Source: Nitrospirota bacterium (GTDB lineage: Bacteria > Nitrospirota > RBG-16-64-22 > JACRHK01). From it: 13,774 nt of DNA. The position numbers were made by a program, and so were the translations under genes. This document shows positions 1 to 6,187 of this stretch, piece after piece (the stretch's first letter is position 1; each line of letters opens with the position of its first letter). The notes beneath the pieces are model-generated. The model did not search any database. It saw only the letters and a program-made list of their open reading frames with translations, and was not told the origin of the DNA. The stretch is from contig JACRHK010000190.1 in assembly GCA_016217625.1 (NCBI GenBank), forward strand, positions 1 to 13,774. The letters run 5' to 3'.

Positions 1-91
1 CTTCGCAGCGACCGGGATTGCCCCCACCCGCCGGGGCGAAACGCTTACCCTGGAAGAGTTCGGCCGTTTGAGCGACACCTTGGTGACCTAG
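1..91 (+). CDS. rsmA: C-terminal end of rRNA small-subunit dimethyltransferase (RsmA/KsgA-like), 5' truncated by window
   Basis: Frame 2 is open from the window edge to a TAG at 89-91 and encodes 29 residues ending in GIAPTRRGETLTLEEFGRLS followed by DTLVT. The pattern GIxPxxRxExLxxxEFxxL closes the C-terminal helical domain of the RsmA/KsgA family, which dimethylates two adjacent adenines in the 3' helix of 16S rRNA. Only this tail is visible, so the catalytic domain cannot be checked. The next gene starts about 160 bases downstream on the same strand. A different protein with a similar tail is possible, but the motif match is good for so short a piece. Confidence 0.7.
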   Translation, partial: FAATGIAPTRRGETLTLEEFGRLSDTLVT

Positions 92-249
92 CACTCACCC
101 TGACTGTTCTCACGCAACCCCCGTAGCACATCAACCTTCCACCATTATTCTCCACACCGGCCGGTTGCTTGTGACAGGCTTCCCATTTGCCAGATCCCTG
201 TAATTCTGCCATCTTAGCCCCAGGAGCATATCAGCGGAGGTTTCGTGAA

Positions 250-579
250 ATGCGACTGAGCGGCAAGACAAAGAAGATTGTTGAGGAGTTCAAGAGGAAG
301 ATTGAAAGTGCATTTCCCGGTGAGCTGATTAGCCTGACGCTCTTTGGCTCTCGTGTCAGGGGAGGCGCTACCCGAGAATCCGATCTCGACCTGCTGGTCG
401 TCATCCGATCAAGGGATTGGAGGGTGGGAGACCGCATACGTGAGCTTGGGTATCTGCTCGAGCTGGAGCATGGGATCGTCTTGTCCATCCAGGTATTGAG
501 CCAGAGATACGTTGGGCAGCTCAAAGGGATGAGATCGCAATTCCTGGAGGAGGTGGAGCGCGAGGGAATTGTGGTATGA
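250..579 (+). CDS. MNT-type minimal nucleotidyltransferase (antitoxin half of a MNT/HEPN pair)
   Basis: The 109-residue product has the nucleotidyltransferase signature LFGSRVRGGATRESDLDLLV at residues 31-50. It contains the GS motif (33-34) and the paired metal-binding aspartates D45 and D47. MNT proteins of HEPN/MNT modules are antitoxins, and some AMPylate the HEPN RNase toxin. The usual third carboxylate strand is degenerate here (LSIQVLS, residues 77-83), which is common in this small subfamily. I chose ATG 250 because GGAGG (236-240) sits nine bases upstream. A longer reading from TTG 187 has no such site. The stop overlaps the next ATG (ATGA at 576-579), the classic coupling to a HEPN gene. 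That partner is broken, so this antitoxin may be orphaned. Confidence 0.82.
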   Translation: MRLSGKTKKIVEEFKRKIESAFPGELISLTLFGSRVRGGATRESDLDLLVVIRSRDWRVGDRIRELGYLLELEHGIVLSIQVLSQRYVGQLKGMRSQFLEEVEREGIVV

Positions 580-824
580 AGACGCCTCCTCACCGCGAGG
601 AAATCAAAGCCGAGTTGCTGAGGGCAGAAAAGTCGCTCCGCTCTTATCTTGGGCGATACCCTTTGAGTAGTGCGCTGCCTTTCTATGCGGGCACAATTAT
701 GCCACTTGAACCAGTCGGATTCCCATCTCAACCGCCAAACCGGATAAAAGTTCGTCGGCACAAAGCAACTTCGCATGACCAAGATCGTGTGCGATTGCAA
801 GTTGCAGCGCATCGAGTGTCTTAA
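576..824 (+). pseudogene. Truncated HEPN-domain toxin gene (5' stub)
   Basis: Starting at the ATGA overlap with the nucleotidyltransferase gene, the first 22 or so residues (MKTPPHREEIKAELLRAEKS and the next few) match how HEPN partner proteins begin: a charged start and then helix 1. After about position 642 the reading becomes low-plausibility sequence with none of the later HEPN helices or the RxxxxH RNase motif. From 697 on it runs antisense to the vapC gene. Full-length HEPN partners are usually 110-140 residues, so the toxin appears to have lost most of its sequence, with the join lying between about 640 and 697. Identification of the stub rests on position, overlap and a short match, and is moderate. 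Confidence 0.5.
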
Positions 825-1134
825 TACCGCGTCTCGTTCCGAATTCCCTGATGATATCGGCAGCCTTGAAGTAGTGTCTTTCGTCCAGGAAGACCATCTC
901 CATCTGGCCGGTTTGGAGGTCGTCCAGCAGGGCATTCCAGATGTGCATTTCCTGCGTCTTTTTCAGCTCCCTGTTCCTGACCTTTTTCATCAAGGCAGAG
1001 GCCATCTCGACGATGCTCAGACTGGAGATATAGAGATGCCTGGAGGACAAGAGATACCCTTCGATCTTCTCGCTGTCCTTCTCGGGGTAATAATACTTCA
1101 CCAGGGCGCTGGTATCTGCAAAGATCACAGACAC
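697..1134 (-). CDS. vapC: PIN-domain ribonuclease toxin, VapC family
   Basis: The 145-residue protein has the PIN fold signature: DTSALVKYY at the N-terminus with D7, SIVE with E43, TLDALQLAIA with D108 and CADELL with D127. Together these give the usual acidic quartet that binds Mg2+/Mn2+ in VapC toxins, which cleave tRNA, rRNA or mRNA. Length is typical (130-150). The start is GTG at 1132-1134, directly abutting the vapB stop codon with no gap. A purine-rich AGGGAAAGG in the end of vapB serves as ribosome site. The gene is translationally coupled to its antitoxin and runs towards the HEPN stub, suggesting that this module replaced part of the older one. All four acidic residues are intact, so the toxin is probably functional. 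Confidence 0.9.
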   Translation of the reverse strand: MSVIFADTSALVKYYYPEKDSEKIEGYLLSSRHLYISSLSIVEMASALMKKVRNRELKKTQEMHIWNALLDDLQTGQMEMVFLDERHYFKAADIIREFGTRRGIKTLDALQLAIAHDLGHAKLLCADELLSGLAVEMGIRLVQVA

Positions 1135-1374
1135 TTAAAACCTTTCCCTTTCCCTCAATTCGGCAACGATCCTTGACAGAGGTTTGCCTTTTGATTCAAT
1201 GGCTTCTCTCAGCGCTTTATGGCTCACAAGCTTCCTCTTCAGCCGCTTCCTGAATGGAGAGATCTTTGCGATGGCTTCCCCTCTTTTCGTGATAATGACC
1301 TCTTCGCCTTTCTGAACCTTGTTTAAGAATCCCGTCAGGTTCCGACGCGCCTCCTTTATGCCGGTTTTAATCAT
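1135..1374 (-). CDS. vapB: Phd/YefM-type antitoxin of the VapC pair
   Basis: The 79-residue product starts MIKTGIKEARRNLTGFLNKV and continues GEEVIITKRGEAIAKISP, the Phd/YefM DNA-binding fold that dimerises on the operator. The basic linker RKRLKRKL and the C-terminal helix would mask the VapC active site. I chose ATG 1374 because AAAGGAG lies seven bases upstream. The in-frame ATG at 1392 would begin only a few bases after the predicted transcript start and has no ribosome site. The gene heads a two-gene operon with vapC. The palindrome overlapping its promoter suggests autorepression. The antitoxin family name (VapB, RelB or Phd) is used loosely in such pairs. Confidence 0.88.
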   Translation of the reverse strand: MIKTGIKEARRNLTGFLNKVQKGEEVIITKRGEAIAKISPFRKRLKRKLVSHKALREAIESKGKPLSRIVAELRERERF

Positions 1375-1393
1375 CAAGGTCTCCTTTCTCATT

Positions 1394-1431
1394 GTGTATA
1401 CCAGTGTACACTAATGCCCTGTGACTGTCAA
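1394..1431 (-). promoter_or_regulatory. vapBC promoter with overlapping palindromic operator
   Basis: Read on the minus strand, a perfect -35 TTGACA (1426-1431) is followed after exactly 17 bases by TACACT (1403-1408) as -10. Overlapping and following the -10 are two GTGTAYAC half-sites (GTGTACAC at 1404-1411 and GTATACAC, complement of 1394-1401) separated by two bases. An operator here would block polymerase, fitting autoregulation by the antitoxin. The motifs are read directly; their function is inferred. Confidence 0.65.
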
Positions 1432-1444
1432 TCTCCCTGCTTTA

Positions 1445-1637
1445 CCCCGTTAGAAAAGGCCGCCGACTCCTGTCGGCGGTGTTTATCAGATGGCTGATGG
1501 GAGTTGAAGGCTCCCATCAGCCAATCGCTTGTCCCGTTAGATGTGCAAGGAGCTTCGTCTAGGACGGTTGTCCTGAAGTTCCATCACCCAGGCAGCCGAA
1601 ACATCTAACGGGATGAACGACCGTTTTTCTAACGGGG
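1445..1637. mobile_element. MITE-like element with 13-bp terminal inverted repeats and nested hairpins
   Basis: CCCCGTTAGAAAA (1445-1457) is mirrored perfectly by TTTTCTAACGGGG (1625-1637). TTTA flanks both ends (1441-1444 and 1638-1641), looking like a 4-bp target duplication. Inside are a hairpin CCGCCGAC/GTCGGCGG (1460-1479), a perfect 12-bp hairpin GGCTGATGGGAG/CTCCCATCAGCC (1492-1522), and a second perfect 13-bp inverted repeat TCCCGTTAGATGT/ACATCTAACGGGA (1532-1544 and 1601-1613). That inner repeat encloses a stem AGGAC/GTCCT flanked by CTTC/GAAG (1553-1578). No transposase is encoded, so any movement would need one elsewhere. A structured RNA is an alternative reading. Confidence 0.55.
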
Positions 1638-1642
1638 TTTAC

Positions 1643-2000
1643 GCCAGGGCCTTCTCAGCAAAGGTATTCAGATCAGACGATGGGGGCGAGCGAGCGTGTC
1701 CGTTTCAGTCTGCTTCGGCATTTCTGGAATTCCCAAAGTCCGGTATCCAGATTTCAGGCTGCGCGTACTTTCCTTGCCTCTCTTTGACCCCGTGGCGGAC
1801 GAGGATAGAGAACCGACCCTTTCCGATCGGCCACCTGATTAATCAGGACCACCGTCTATTTATCTCATCGTCGGGGGGGGAGGCTCACCCCCAAATGGCG
1901 CGCCATCTCCGTTTCCAGTCAGTCCAAGCTCTTCCCGCACCACCCCTGCCAAACCAATCGCGCCCTAAGCACCAAAGTCCCTAATGTTGTCCTTTGGAAG
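1643..2000. other. Gene-free stretch with two short palindromes
   Basis: I see no credible gene on either strand here. The one forward frame that stays open runs out of the MITE-like element and has no recognisable motif. Present are a 14-bp perfect palindrome CCTGATTAATCAGG (1834-1847), next to CCGATCGG (1823-1830). A G/C-run hairpin lies near 1870-1895. Another short inverted repeat CCAAAG/CTTTGG (1972-1977, 1992-1997) lies just downstream of the zinc-ribbon gene on the minus strand and may act as a weak transcript end, although no T-run follows. Confidence 0.4.
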
Positions 2001-2129
2001 TTAGTCGGCGCACTGCTTGCAAATTGGCTTCCATGGTGATGAGGTGTTGCGGCAAGCTGGGCAGAACTTCTTGCCGCACTGGCTGCAGGTTTGCTGCGCC
2101 TCATTCTTTGTACAGATTTGGCATTTCAT
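2001..2129 (-). CDS. 42-residue eight-cysteine zinc-ribbon microprotein
   Basis: This short frame begins MKCQICTKNEAQQTCSQCGK and ends PICKQCAD before TAA (2001-2003). Its eight cysteines form four CxxC knuckles (C3/C6, C15/C18, C23/C26, C37/C40) spaced 8, 4 and 10 residues apart. This is the layout of a compact two-zinc fold, either tandem ribbons or a cross-brace like B-box/RING fingers. A strong ribosome site (AAGGGGGG) precedes the ATG by six bases. The regular cysteine spacing over almost the entire length, plus that site, argues strongly for a real gene despite its size. It lies 37 bases beyond the attC-like site, same orientation as the cassette gene. Function is unknown; nucleic-acid or protein binding is the usual role of such knuckles. 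Confidence 0.7.
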   Translation of the reverse strand: MKCQICTKNEAQQTCSQCGKKFCPACRNTSSPWKPICKQCAD

Positions 2130-2166
2130 AGTCAGCCCCCCTTCCGTAATTAAGGTCGTGAATAAT

Positions 2167-2325
2167 GCCTAACACCCTGCGTGAGCGGCGAGGGCACACG
2201 AGCTGGTCCGAAGTCCGACTCGCGCCAGTGTTCGGTGGCGCGCAAGAGGAAAGATTTGTCAAATCTAAAGAATTGACCCTCTAACTCGTACGCCGATACC
2301 GCGTCGGCTAAGGCGGTTGTTAAAC
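2167..2325 (-). repeat. Integron attC-like recombination site (159 bp)
   Basis: Read on the minus strand the site opens with R'' GTTTAAC (2319-2325, consensus RYYYAAC) and closes with R' GTTAGGC (2167-2173, consensus GTTRRRY). The two are complementary over all seven bases if G-T wobbles are allowed. The inner L boxes, GCCTTAGCCG (2305-2314) and the complement of GCGTGAGCGG (2179-2188), pair at 7 of 10. The start reads TAACAA then AGCCGACGC, closely like classical attC sites of resistance cassettes. The middle holds two further hairpins: CGCGCCA/TGGCGCG (2221-2242) and AGATTTG/CAAATCT (2252-2266). The site begins eight bases after the stop of the preceding gene, as in integron cassettes. At 159 bp it is at the long end for attC. 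No integrase gene is visible. Confidence 0.65.
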
Positions 2326-2333
2326 TCTGTTCA

Positions 2334-3341
2334 TCATCGGCCGATCTGGCGCGGCATGGGCGCAAGTAAGGCACTAGTTGTTTCTGTATGTTGCTTGCGC
2401 GTTTCCAGAAGACTGGCCCTGACTTCTTGGGTCTTCAGCAACTCGGGTTGAGCCAGCGGCTCAAGCGCAGCGATTACGTCGGCTACAGGGAAGTTGCGTC
2501 TATCCTCTAGGTACCGTGCGACTTGTCGGGCCGGAGGGCGCGGTAGACTTGCTTCTTTAGGGACCTTTGCATCCGCAGCGAGAAATTGCACAACGACCTC
2601 CCACGCTTGGTAAAAGACTTGCATAAAGCTCCGGTCATATGGGAGCGGGCACACAACAAGGTTTTTGAAATCATCTCGAACGATTGCGTCAGTTTCCCCC
2701 TCCTGTACCGGAACAATACCAAGACGCAGTCCGCGTGCACCTTCGAGGTGCGTCCTATTTATCTTCAACGTCGTTCCTATCCATCGATCCGTGTCTGAAT
2801 GACCAGTAAATAGATCGGCCTTCCAAAGTCCACTGATGCTGTGCGGCAGAATATCTCGGGCTGCTGGCTTTCGAAAGGCTGCGGCAACGGATTCGATGTG
2901 CTTCCTTAGCTTAACCGGTCTCCCCTTTGTGCCGTACATCAATATCGACTCTGCGGTAAGTAAGTTTTTTGCGGTGTCAATCAGATTAAGAGCGCCGGCT
3001 TTCTCCGCACCGAATAGAATCGACGAAACTGTGCCTCCGGGTTCTTTACATAAGAGCAGCGCATCATTTACTCGTTCCAAAATCATCGGGTTTTGTTTGT
3101 TAAGCGCGTCGTGCACTGCATACTCGAAACAGACCCCAATGTCGCCATCACCCGGTCGGCGGAGTCGAGAGAGCATAAACAGTTTGACTCCGTCATAGCC
3201 ACCCGCTTCTGTAACAACTTCACCCTTAAGCGCAGACAAGATTCCAGCTAATACCGGACGCACAATGGCCGTAACCGCCGATACTTCATCTGCTACTGCA
3301 GTTTCCTGAAACTCTAGGCGTAGCTGAACAACTTCATCCAC
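2334..3341 (-). CDS. Unrecognised 335-residue protein, possible PD-(D/E)xK-like nuclease, cassette-borne
   Basis: I cannot assign this protein to a family. Visible features: no signal peptide and no membrane helices, so it is probably cytosolic. A helix FEYAVHDALN contains E73, a strand carries ADLF with D176, and WIGTTLKIN ends with K193. The Glu-helix, Asp, then (x)xK order resembles a PD-(D/E)xK nuclease core, although the usual Glu/Gln before Lys is Thr; this is inference. I chose GTG 3341 because GGGAGG lies eight bases upstream, after a perfect -10. The in-frame TTG at 3443 is actually the -35 box. GC content is visibly lower than in argG. Its stop sits eight bases before an attC-like site, suggesting an integron cassette carrying its own promoter. 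Cassettes of this kind often carry defence or stress genes. Confidence 0.72.
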   Translation of the reverse strand: MDEVVQLRLEFQETAVADEVSAVTAIVRPVLAGILSALKGEVVTEAGGYDGVKLFMLSRLRRPGDGDIGVCFEYAVHDALNKQNPMILERVNDALLLCKEPGGTVSSILFGAEKAGALNLIDTAKNLLTAESILMYGTKGRPVKLRKHIESVAAAFRKPAARDILPHSISGLWKADLFTGHSDTDRWIGTTLKINRTHLEGARGLRLGIVPVQEGETDAIVRDDFKNLVVCPLPYDRSFMQVFYQAWEVVVQFLAADAKVPKEASLPRPPARQVARYLEDRRNFPVADVIAALEPLAQPELLKTQEVRASLLETRKQHTETTSALLAPMPRQIGR

Positions 3342-3395
3342 CGCCAGAACCTCCCTTGATATAACCGTCTGGGGCCTAATATTGCCTTTTATGCT

Positions 3396-3409
3396 TATCC
3401 TAACGGATA
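3396..3409. promoter_or_regulatory. Inverted repeat at the predicted transcript start of the cassette gene
   Basis: TATCC (3396-3400) and GGATA (3405-3409) are complementary and separated by TAAC. It overlaps the predicted +1 of the TTGACT/TATAAT promoter, so it could be a repressor site or a 5' hairpin. It is short, and chance is a fair alternative. Confidence 0.3.
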
Positions 3410-3414
3410 GGGGA

Positions 3415-3443
3415 ATTATATCCCTGGTGCGGTATGGAGTCAA
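3415..3443 (-). promoter_or_regulatory. Strong sigma-70 promoter of the cassette gene
   Basis: On the minus strand TTGACT (3438-3443) is followed after exactly 17 bases by a perfect TATAAT (3415-3420). Transcription would start near 3408, inside the inverted repeat TATCC-TAAC-GGATA (3396-3409), leaving about 67 bases of leader before the GTG start at 3341. Confidence 0.78.
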
Positions 3444-3514
3444 ACGGCCAAACTGGGGCGTGGTTTCTACTTTCCATTTGAACCGAAATCACAAAGGTGG
3501 TAGGATAAGGCGCC

Positions 3515-4801
3515 ATGCAGGCTCCGGTGAAGAAGATCGTTCTGGCCTACTCGGGCGGCCTGGACACCTCGGTGGCGATCCATTGGCTGAAGGCGACCTA
3601 CGGCTGCGAGGTCATCGCCTTCATCGCCGATCTGGGCCAGGGGGAGGCGCTCGCTCCCCTCAAGAAGAAGGCCCTCGCGACGGGCGCCTCGAAGGTTTAC
3701 ATCGAGGATCTCCGGGAGGAGTTCGTCCGGGACTTCGTCTTCCCCATGCTTAGGGCGAATGCCGTCTACGAGGGAGGCTACCTCCTGGGGACGTCCATCG
3801 CCCGGCCCCTCATCGCCAAGGCCCAGGTCGAGATCGCCCGCAAAGAGGGGGCGGACGCCGTGGCCCACGGCGCCACGGGGAAGGGGAACGACCAGGTCCG
3901 CTTCGAGCTGACGTATATGGCCCTGGACCCCAGCCTTAAAATCCTTGCCCCCTGGCGGGAGTGGGCGTTCAACTCCCGGCAGGCGTTGATCCGCTATGCC
4001 AAGCAGTACGGCATCCCCGTGACGGCGACGAAGGCGAAGCCGTACTCCATCGACCGGAACCTCTTCCACATCAGCTACGAAGGGGGCATCTTGGAAGACC
4101 CGTGGAAGGAGCCGCCCCAGGAGATGCACACGCTCGCCGTGCCGGTGGAGCGGGCGCCGGAGAAGCCGGAGTACGTCACGATCACCTATGAAGAAGGGAA
4201 CCCCGCCGCCCTCAACGGCAAGCGCCTCACGCCCGCCAGGCTCTTGGCCGAGGCCAACCGGATCGCCGGCCGCCACGGGATCGGCCGCGTGGATCTCGTG
4301 GAGAACCGCTACGTGGGGATGAAGTCGCGCGGGGTGTACGAGACGCCGGGCGGGACGATCCTTCACGCGGCCCACCGGGCCGTGGAGTCGCTGACGCTGG
4401 ACCGCGAGGTCCTGCATCTGCGGGACTCCCTCATCCCCCGCTATGCCGAGCTGATCTACTACGGCTACTGGTTCGCTCCCGAGCGGGAGACGCTCCAGGC
4501 GCTCTTCGACCGGACCCAGCGCCGAGTGACCGGGACGGCGCGCCTGAAGCTGTACAAGGGGACCTGCCTCGTGGTCGGACGGAAGTCGCCCTACTCCCTG
4601 TATCACCCCGAGATGGCGACGTTTGAAGAGGATGCGGTTTACGACCAGCGGGACGCGACCGGCTTCATCCGCCTGAACGCCCTGCGGATGCGGATTGAAG
4701 CGACGCTCAGAAAGTCCAAAGTCCAAAGTCCCTGCCTTGCCGGCAGGCAGGCAAAGTCCAAAGTCGGACAGGGGACCGTGGACATCGGACAACAGGCCTA
4801 A
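3515..4801 (+). CDS. argG: Argininosuccinate synthase
   Basis: The enzyme joins citrulline and aspartate using ATP to form argininosuccinate, the penultimate step of arginine synthesis, in the cytosol. The ATP-pyrophosphatase P-loop AYSGGLDTS is at residues 11-19, followed by [17 protein letters not shown] (85-101) and the substrate-binding [14 protein letters not shown] (118-131). At 428 residues it is longer than the usual 395-405. From about residue 398 the frame runs into a heptamer repeat (AAAGTCC) and reads 31 non-homologous residues before TAA. ATG 3515 has AAGG four bases upstream and the family-typical N-terminus. argH follows immediately, giving an argGH pair. Catalytic motifs are all intact. 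Confidence 0.97.
   Translation: MQAPVKKIVLAYSGGLDTSVAIHWLKATYGCEVIAFIADLGQGEALAPLKKKALATGASKVYIEDLREEFVRDFVFPMLRANAVYEGGYLLGTSIARPLIAKAQVEIARKEGADAVAHGATGKGNDQVRFELTYMALDPSLKILAPWREWAFNSRQALIRYAKQYGIPVTATKAKPYSIDRNLFHISYEGGILEDPWKEPPQEMHTLAVPVERAPEKPEYVTITYEEGNPAALNGKRLTPARLLAEANRIAGRHGIGRVDLVENRYVGMKSRGVYETPGGTILHAAHRAVESLTLDREVLHLRDSLIPRYAELIYYGYWFAPERETLQALFDRTQRRVTGTARLKLYKGTCLVVGRKSPYSLYHPEMATFEEDAVYDQRDATGFIRLNALRMRIEATLRKSKVQSPCLAGRQAKSKVGQGTVDIGQQA
4711..4766 (+). repeat. AAAGTCC heptamer repeats with GC-rich palindrome, read through as argG C-terminus
   Basis: Three tandem AAAGTCC units (4711-4731) are followed by CTGCCTTGCCGGCAGGCAGG (4732-4751), an imperfect palindrome. Two more units follow, one with a single change (4753-4766). 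The array interrupts the normal end of argG and is translated. Confidence 0.85.
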
Positions 4802-4807
4802 GTGCCC

Positions 4808-6187
4808 ATGCCTTCCAAGCCCTGGTCCGGACGGTTCCAAGAGCCCACGCATCAGCTCGTGGAGGCCTTCACGGCCTCCCTCGCCTTCGACTGCCGCCTG
4901 GCCCCTTACGACCTCCGCGGCTCCATCGCCCATGCCCGGATGCTCGCCAAGCAGCGGGTCCTCACGCGGAAGGAAGCGGCCAAGATCGTCAAGGGGCTGG
5001 AAGGGATCACGCGAGAGATCGCCCGGGGGAAGTTCCCCTTCTCCGCCGCGGATGAAGACATCCACATGGCCATCGAACGGCGGCTCCTCAAGAAGATCGG
5101 CCCCGTCGCCGGCAAGCTTCACACGGGCCGGAGCCGCAATGACCAGGTGGCCCTCGACCTGCGCCTCTACGTCCGCGAGGTCCTCGACGGGCTGCAGGAG
5201 CGGATCCGCCGGCTCCAGCGCGTCCTCCTCGATCAGGCCGAGGGGCACGCGGAGACGATCCTGCCCGGCTATACGCATATGCAGCGCGCCCAGCCGATCG
5301 TCCTGGCCCATCACCTCCTTGCCTACGTCGAGATGCTGGAGCGGGACCGGGAGCGGCTGGCCGACGCCCGCGCGCGCCTCAACGTCTGCCCCCTGGGCGC
5401 GGGGGCGCTGGCCGGGACGACGTTTCCGCTGGATCGGGCGTATGTGGCCCAGATCCTCGGGTTCGACGGCGTCTCCCAGAACTCCCTGGACGCCGTCGCC
5501 GACCGCGATTTCCTGGTGGAATTCCTGGCTGATGTCGCCCTCCTGATGACGCATCTTTCCCGCCTGGGGGAGGAGCTGGTCCTGTGGAGCACGTTCGAGT
5601 TCGGCTTCGTGGAGTTCCCCGACGCCTTCGCCACGGGCAGCTCCATGATGCCCCAGAAGAAGAACCCCGACGTGGCCGAACTCGTCCGCGGCAAGACGGG
5701 GCGGGTCTTCGGCCACCTCCTGTCTCTGCTCACGATCCTCAAGGGTCTGCCCCTCTCGTACAACCGGGACTTGCAAGAAGACAAGGAGCCGCTCTTTGAC
5801 GCCGTGGAGACGGTGGAGCAATGCCTTGAGGTCCTCACGGCGCTCGTTCCCCGCCTGGCCTTCAAGCCGAAGCGGATGCGGCGGGCTGCCGAGTGGGGGT
5901 ATCTGGCCGCCACGGACCTGGCCGACTATCTGGCCTCCAAGGGGCTCCCCTTCCGCGAGGCGCACGCCATCGTGGGGCGAATTGTCGCCTACTGCCTCAA
6001 GGCGGGGAAGGAGTTGACGGCCCTGTCTCTCGCGGAGTTGAAGACCTTCTCTCCCCGCTTCGGCCCCGATGCCCTCCAGGCCCTCACCTTGGAGGCCAGC
6101 GTGGCCCGGCGGAACCTCGTTGGGGGGACGGCTCCCGCCCAGGTGCGCCGCCAGATCCGCGCCTGGGCGAAGCGGTTGAAGGCGTGA
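4808..6187 (+). CDS. argH: Argininosuccinate lyase
   Basis: The enzyme splits argininosuccinate into arginine and fumarate, the last step of arginine synthesis; it is a cytosolic homotetramer. Numbered from ATG 4808 (459 residues, family-typical), visible signatures are KPWSGRF near the start, HTGRSRND (105-112), GYTHMQRAQP (154-163) with the conserved His, and the fumarase/aspartase-superfamily loop GSSMMPQKKNPD (277-288) that carries the catalytic Ser. GTG 4802, abutting the argG stop, is an alternative start adding two residues. I prefer ATG because family members start just before SKPW. No strong ribosome site is seen, so translation is probably coupled to argG. All active-site motifs are intact. 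Confidence 0.96.
   Translation: MPSKPWSGRFQEPTHQLVEAFTASLAFDCRLAPYDLRGSIAHARMLAKQRVLTRKEAAKIVKGLEGITREIARGKFPFSAADEDIHMAIERRLLKKIGPVAGKLHTGRSRNDQVALDLRLYVREVLDGLQERIRRLQRVLLDQAEGHAETILPGYTHMQRAQPIVLAHHLLAYVEMLERDRERLADARARLNVCPLGAGALAGTTFPLDRAYVAQILGFDGVSQNSLDAVADRDFLVEFLADVALLMTHLSRLGEELVLWSTFEFGFVEFPDAFATGSSMMPQKKNPDVAELVRGKTGRVFGHLLSLLTILKGLPLSYNRDLQEDKEPLFDAVETVEQCLEVLTALVPRLAFKPKRMRRAAEWGYLAATDLADYLASKGLPFREAHAIVGRIVAYCLKAGKELTALSLAELKTFSPRFGPDALQALTLEASVARRNLVGGTAPAQVRRQIRAWAKRLKA

Noticed and set aside
1532..1613. GTTAGAT and ATCTAAC pair as an attC site
   Set aside because: The order is GTTRRRY then RYYYAAC, the reverse of an attC on either strand; it fits a nested inverted repeat instead.
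1613..1984. 123-residue forward frame out of the MITE-like element
   Set aside because: No recognisable motif or clear ribosome site, and it starts inside inverted repeats.
1919..2104. 61-residue minus frame over the zinc-ribbon gene
   Set aside because: The other frame gives eight regularly spaced cysteines and a strong ribosome site; this one is the shadow.
2150..2374. 74-residue minus-strand frame
   Set aside because: It crosses the attC-like site and overlaps the cassette gene end; no ribosome site and no protein-like pattern.
3478..3506. TTGAAC and TAGGAT, 17 apart, as argG promoter
   Set aside because: Only 4 of 6 matches each, and the -10 would overlap the ribosome site, leaving almost no leader.
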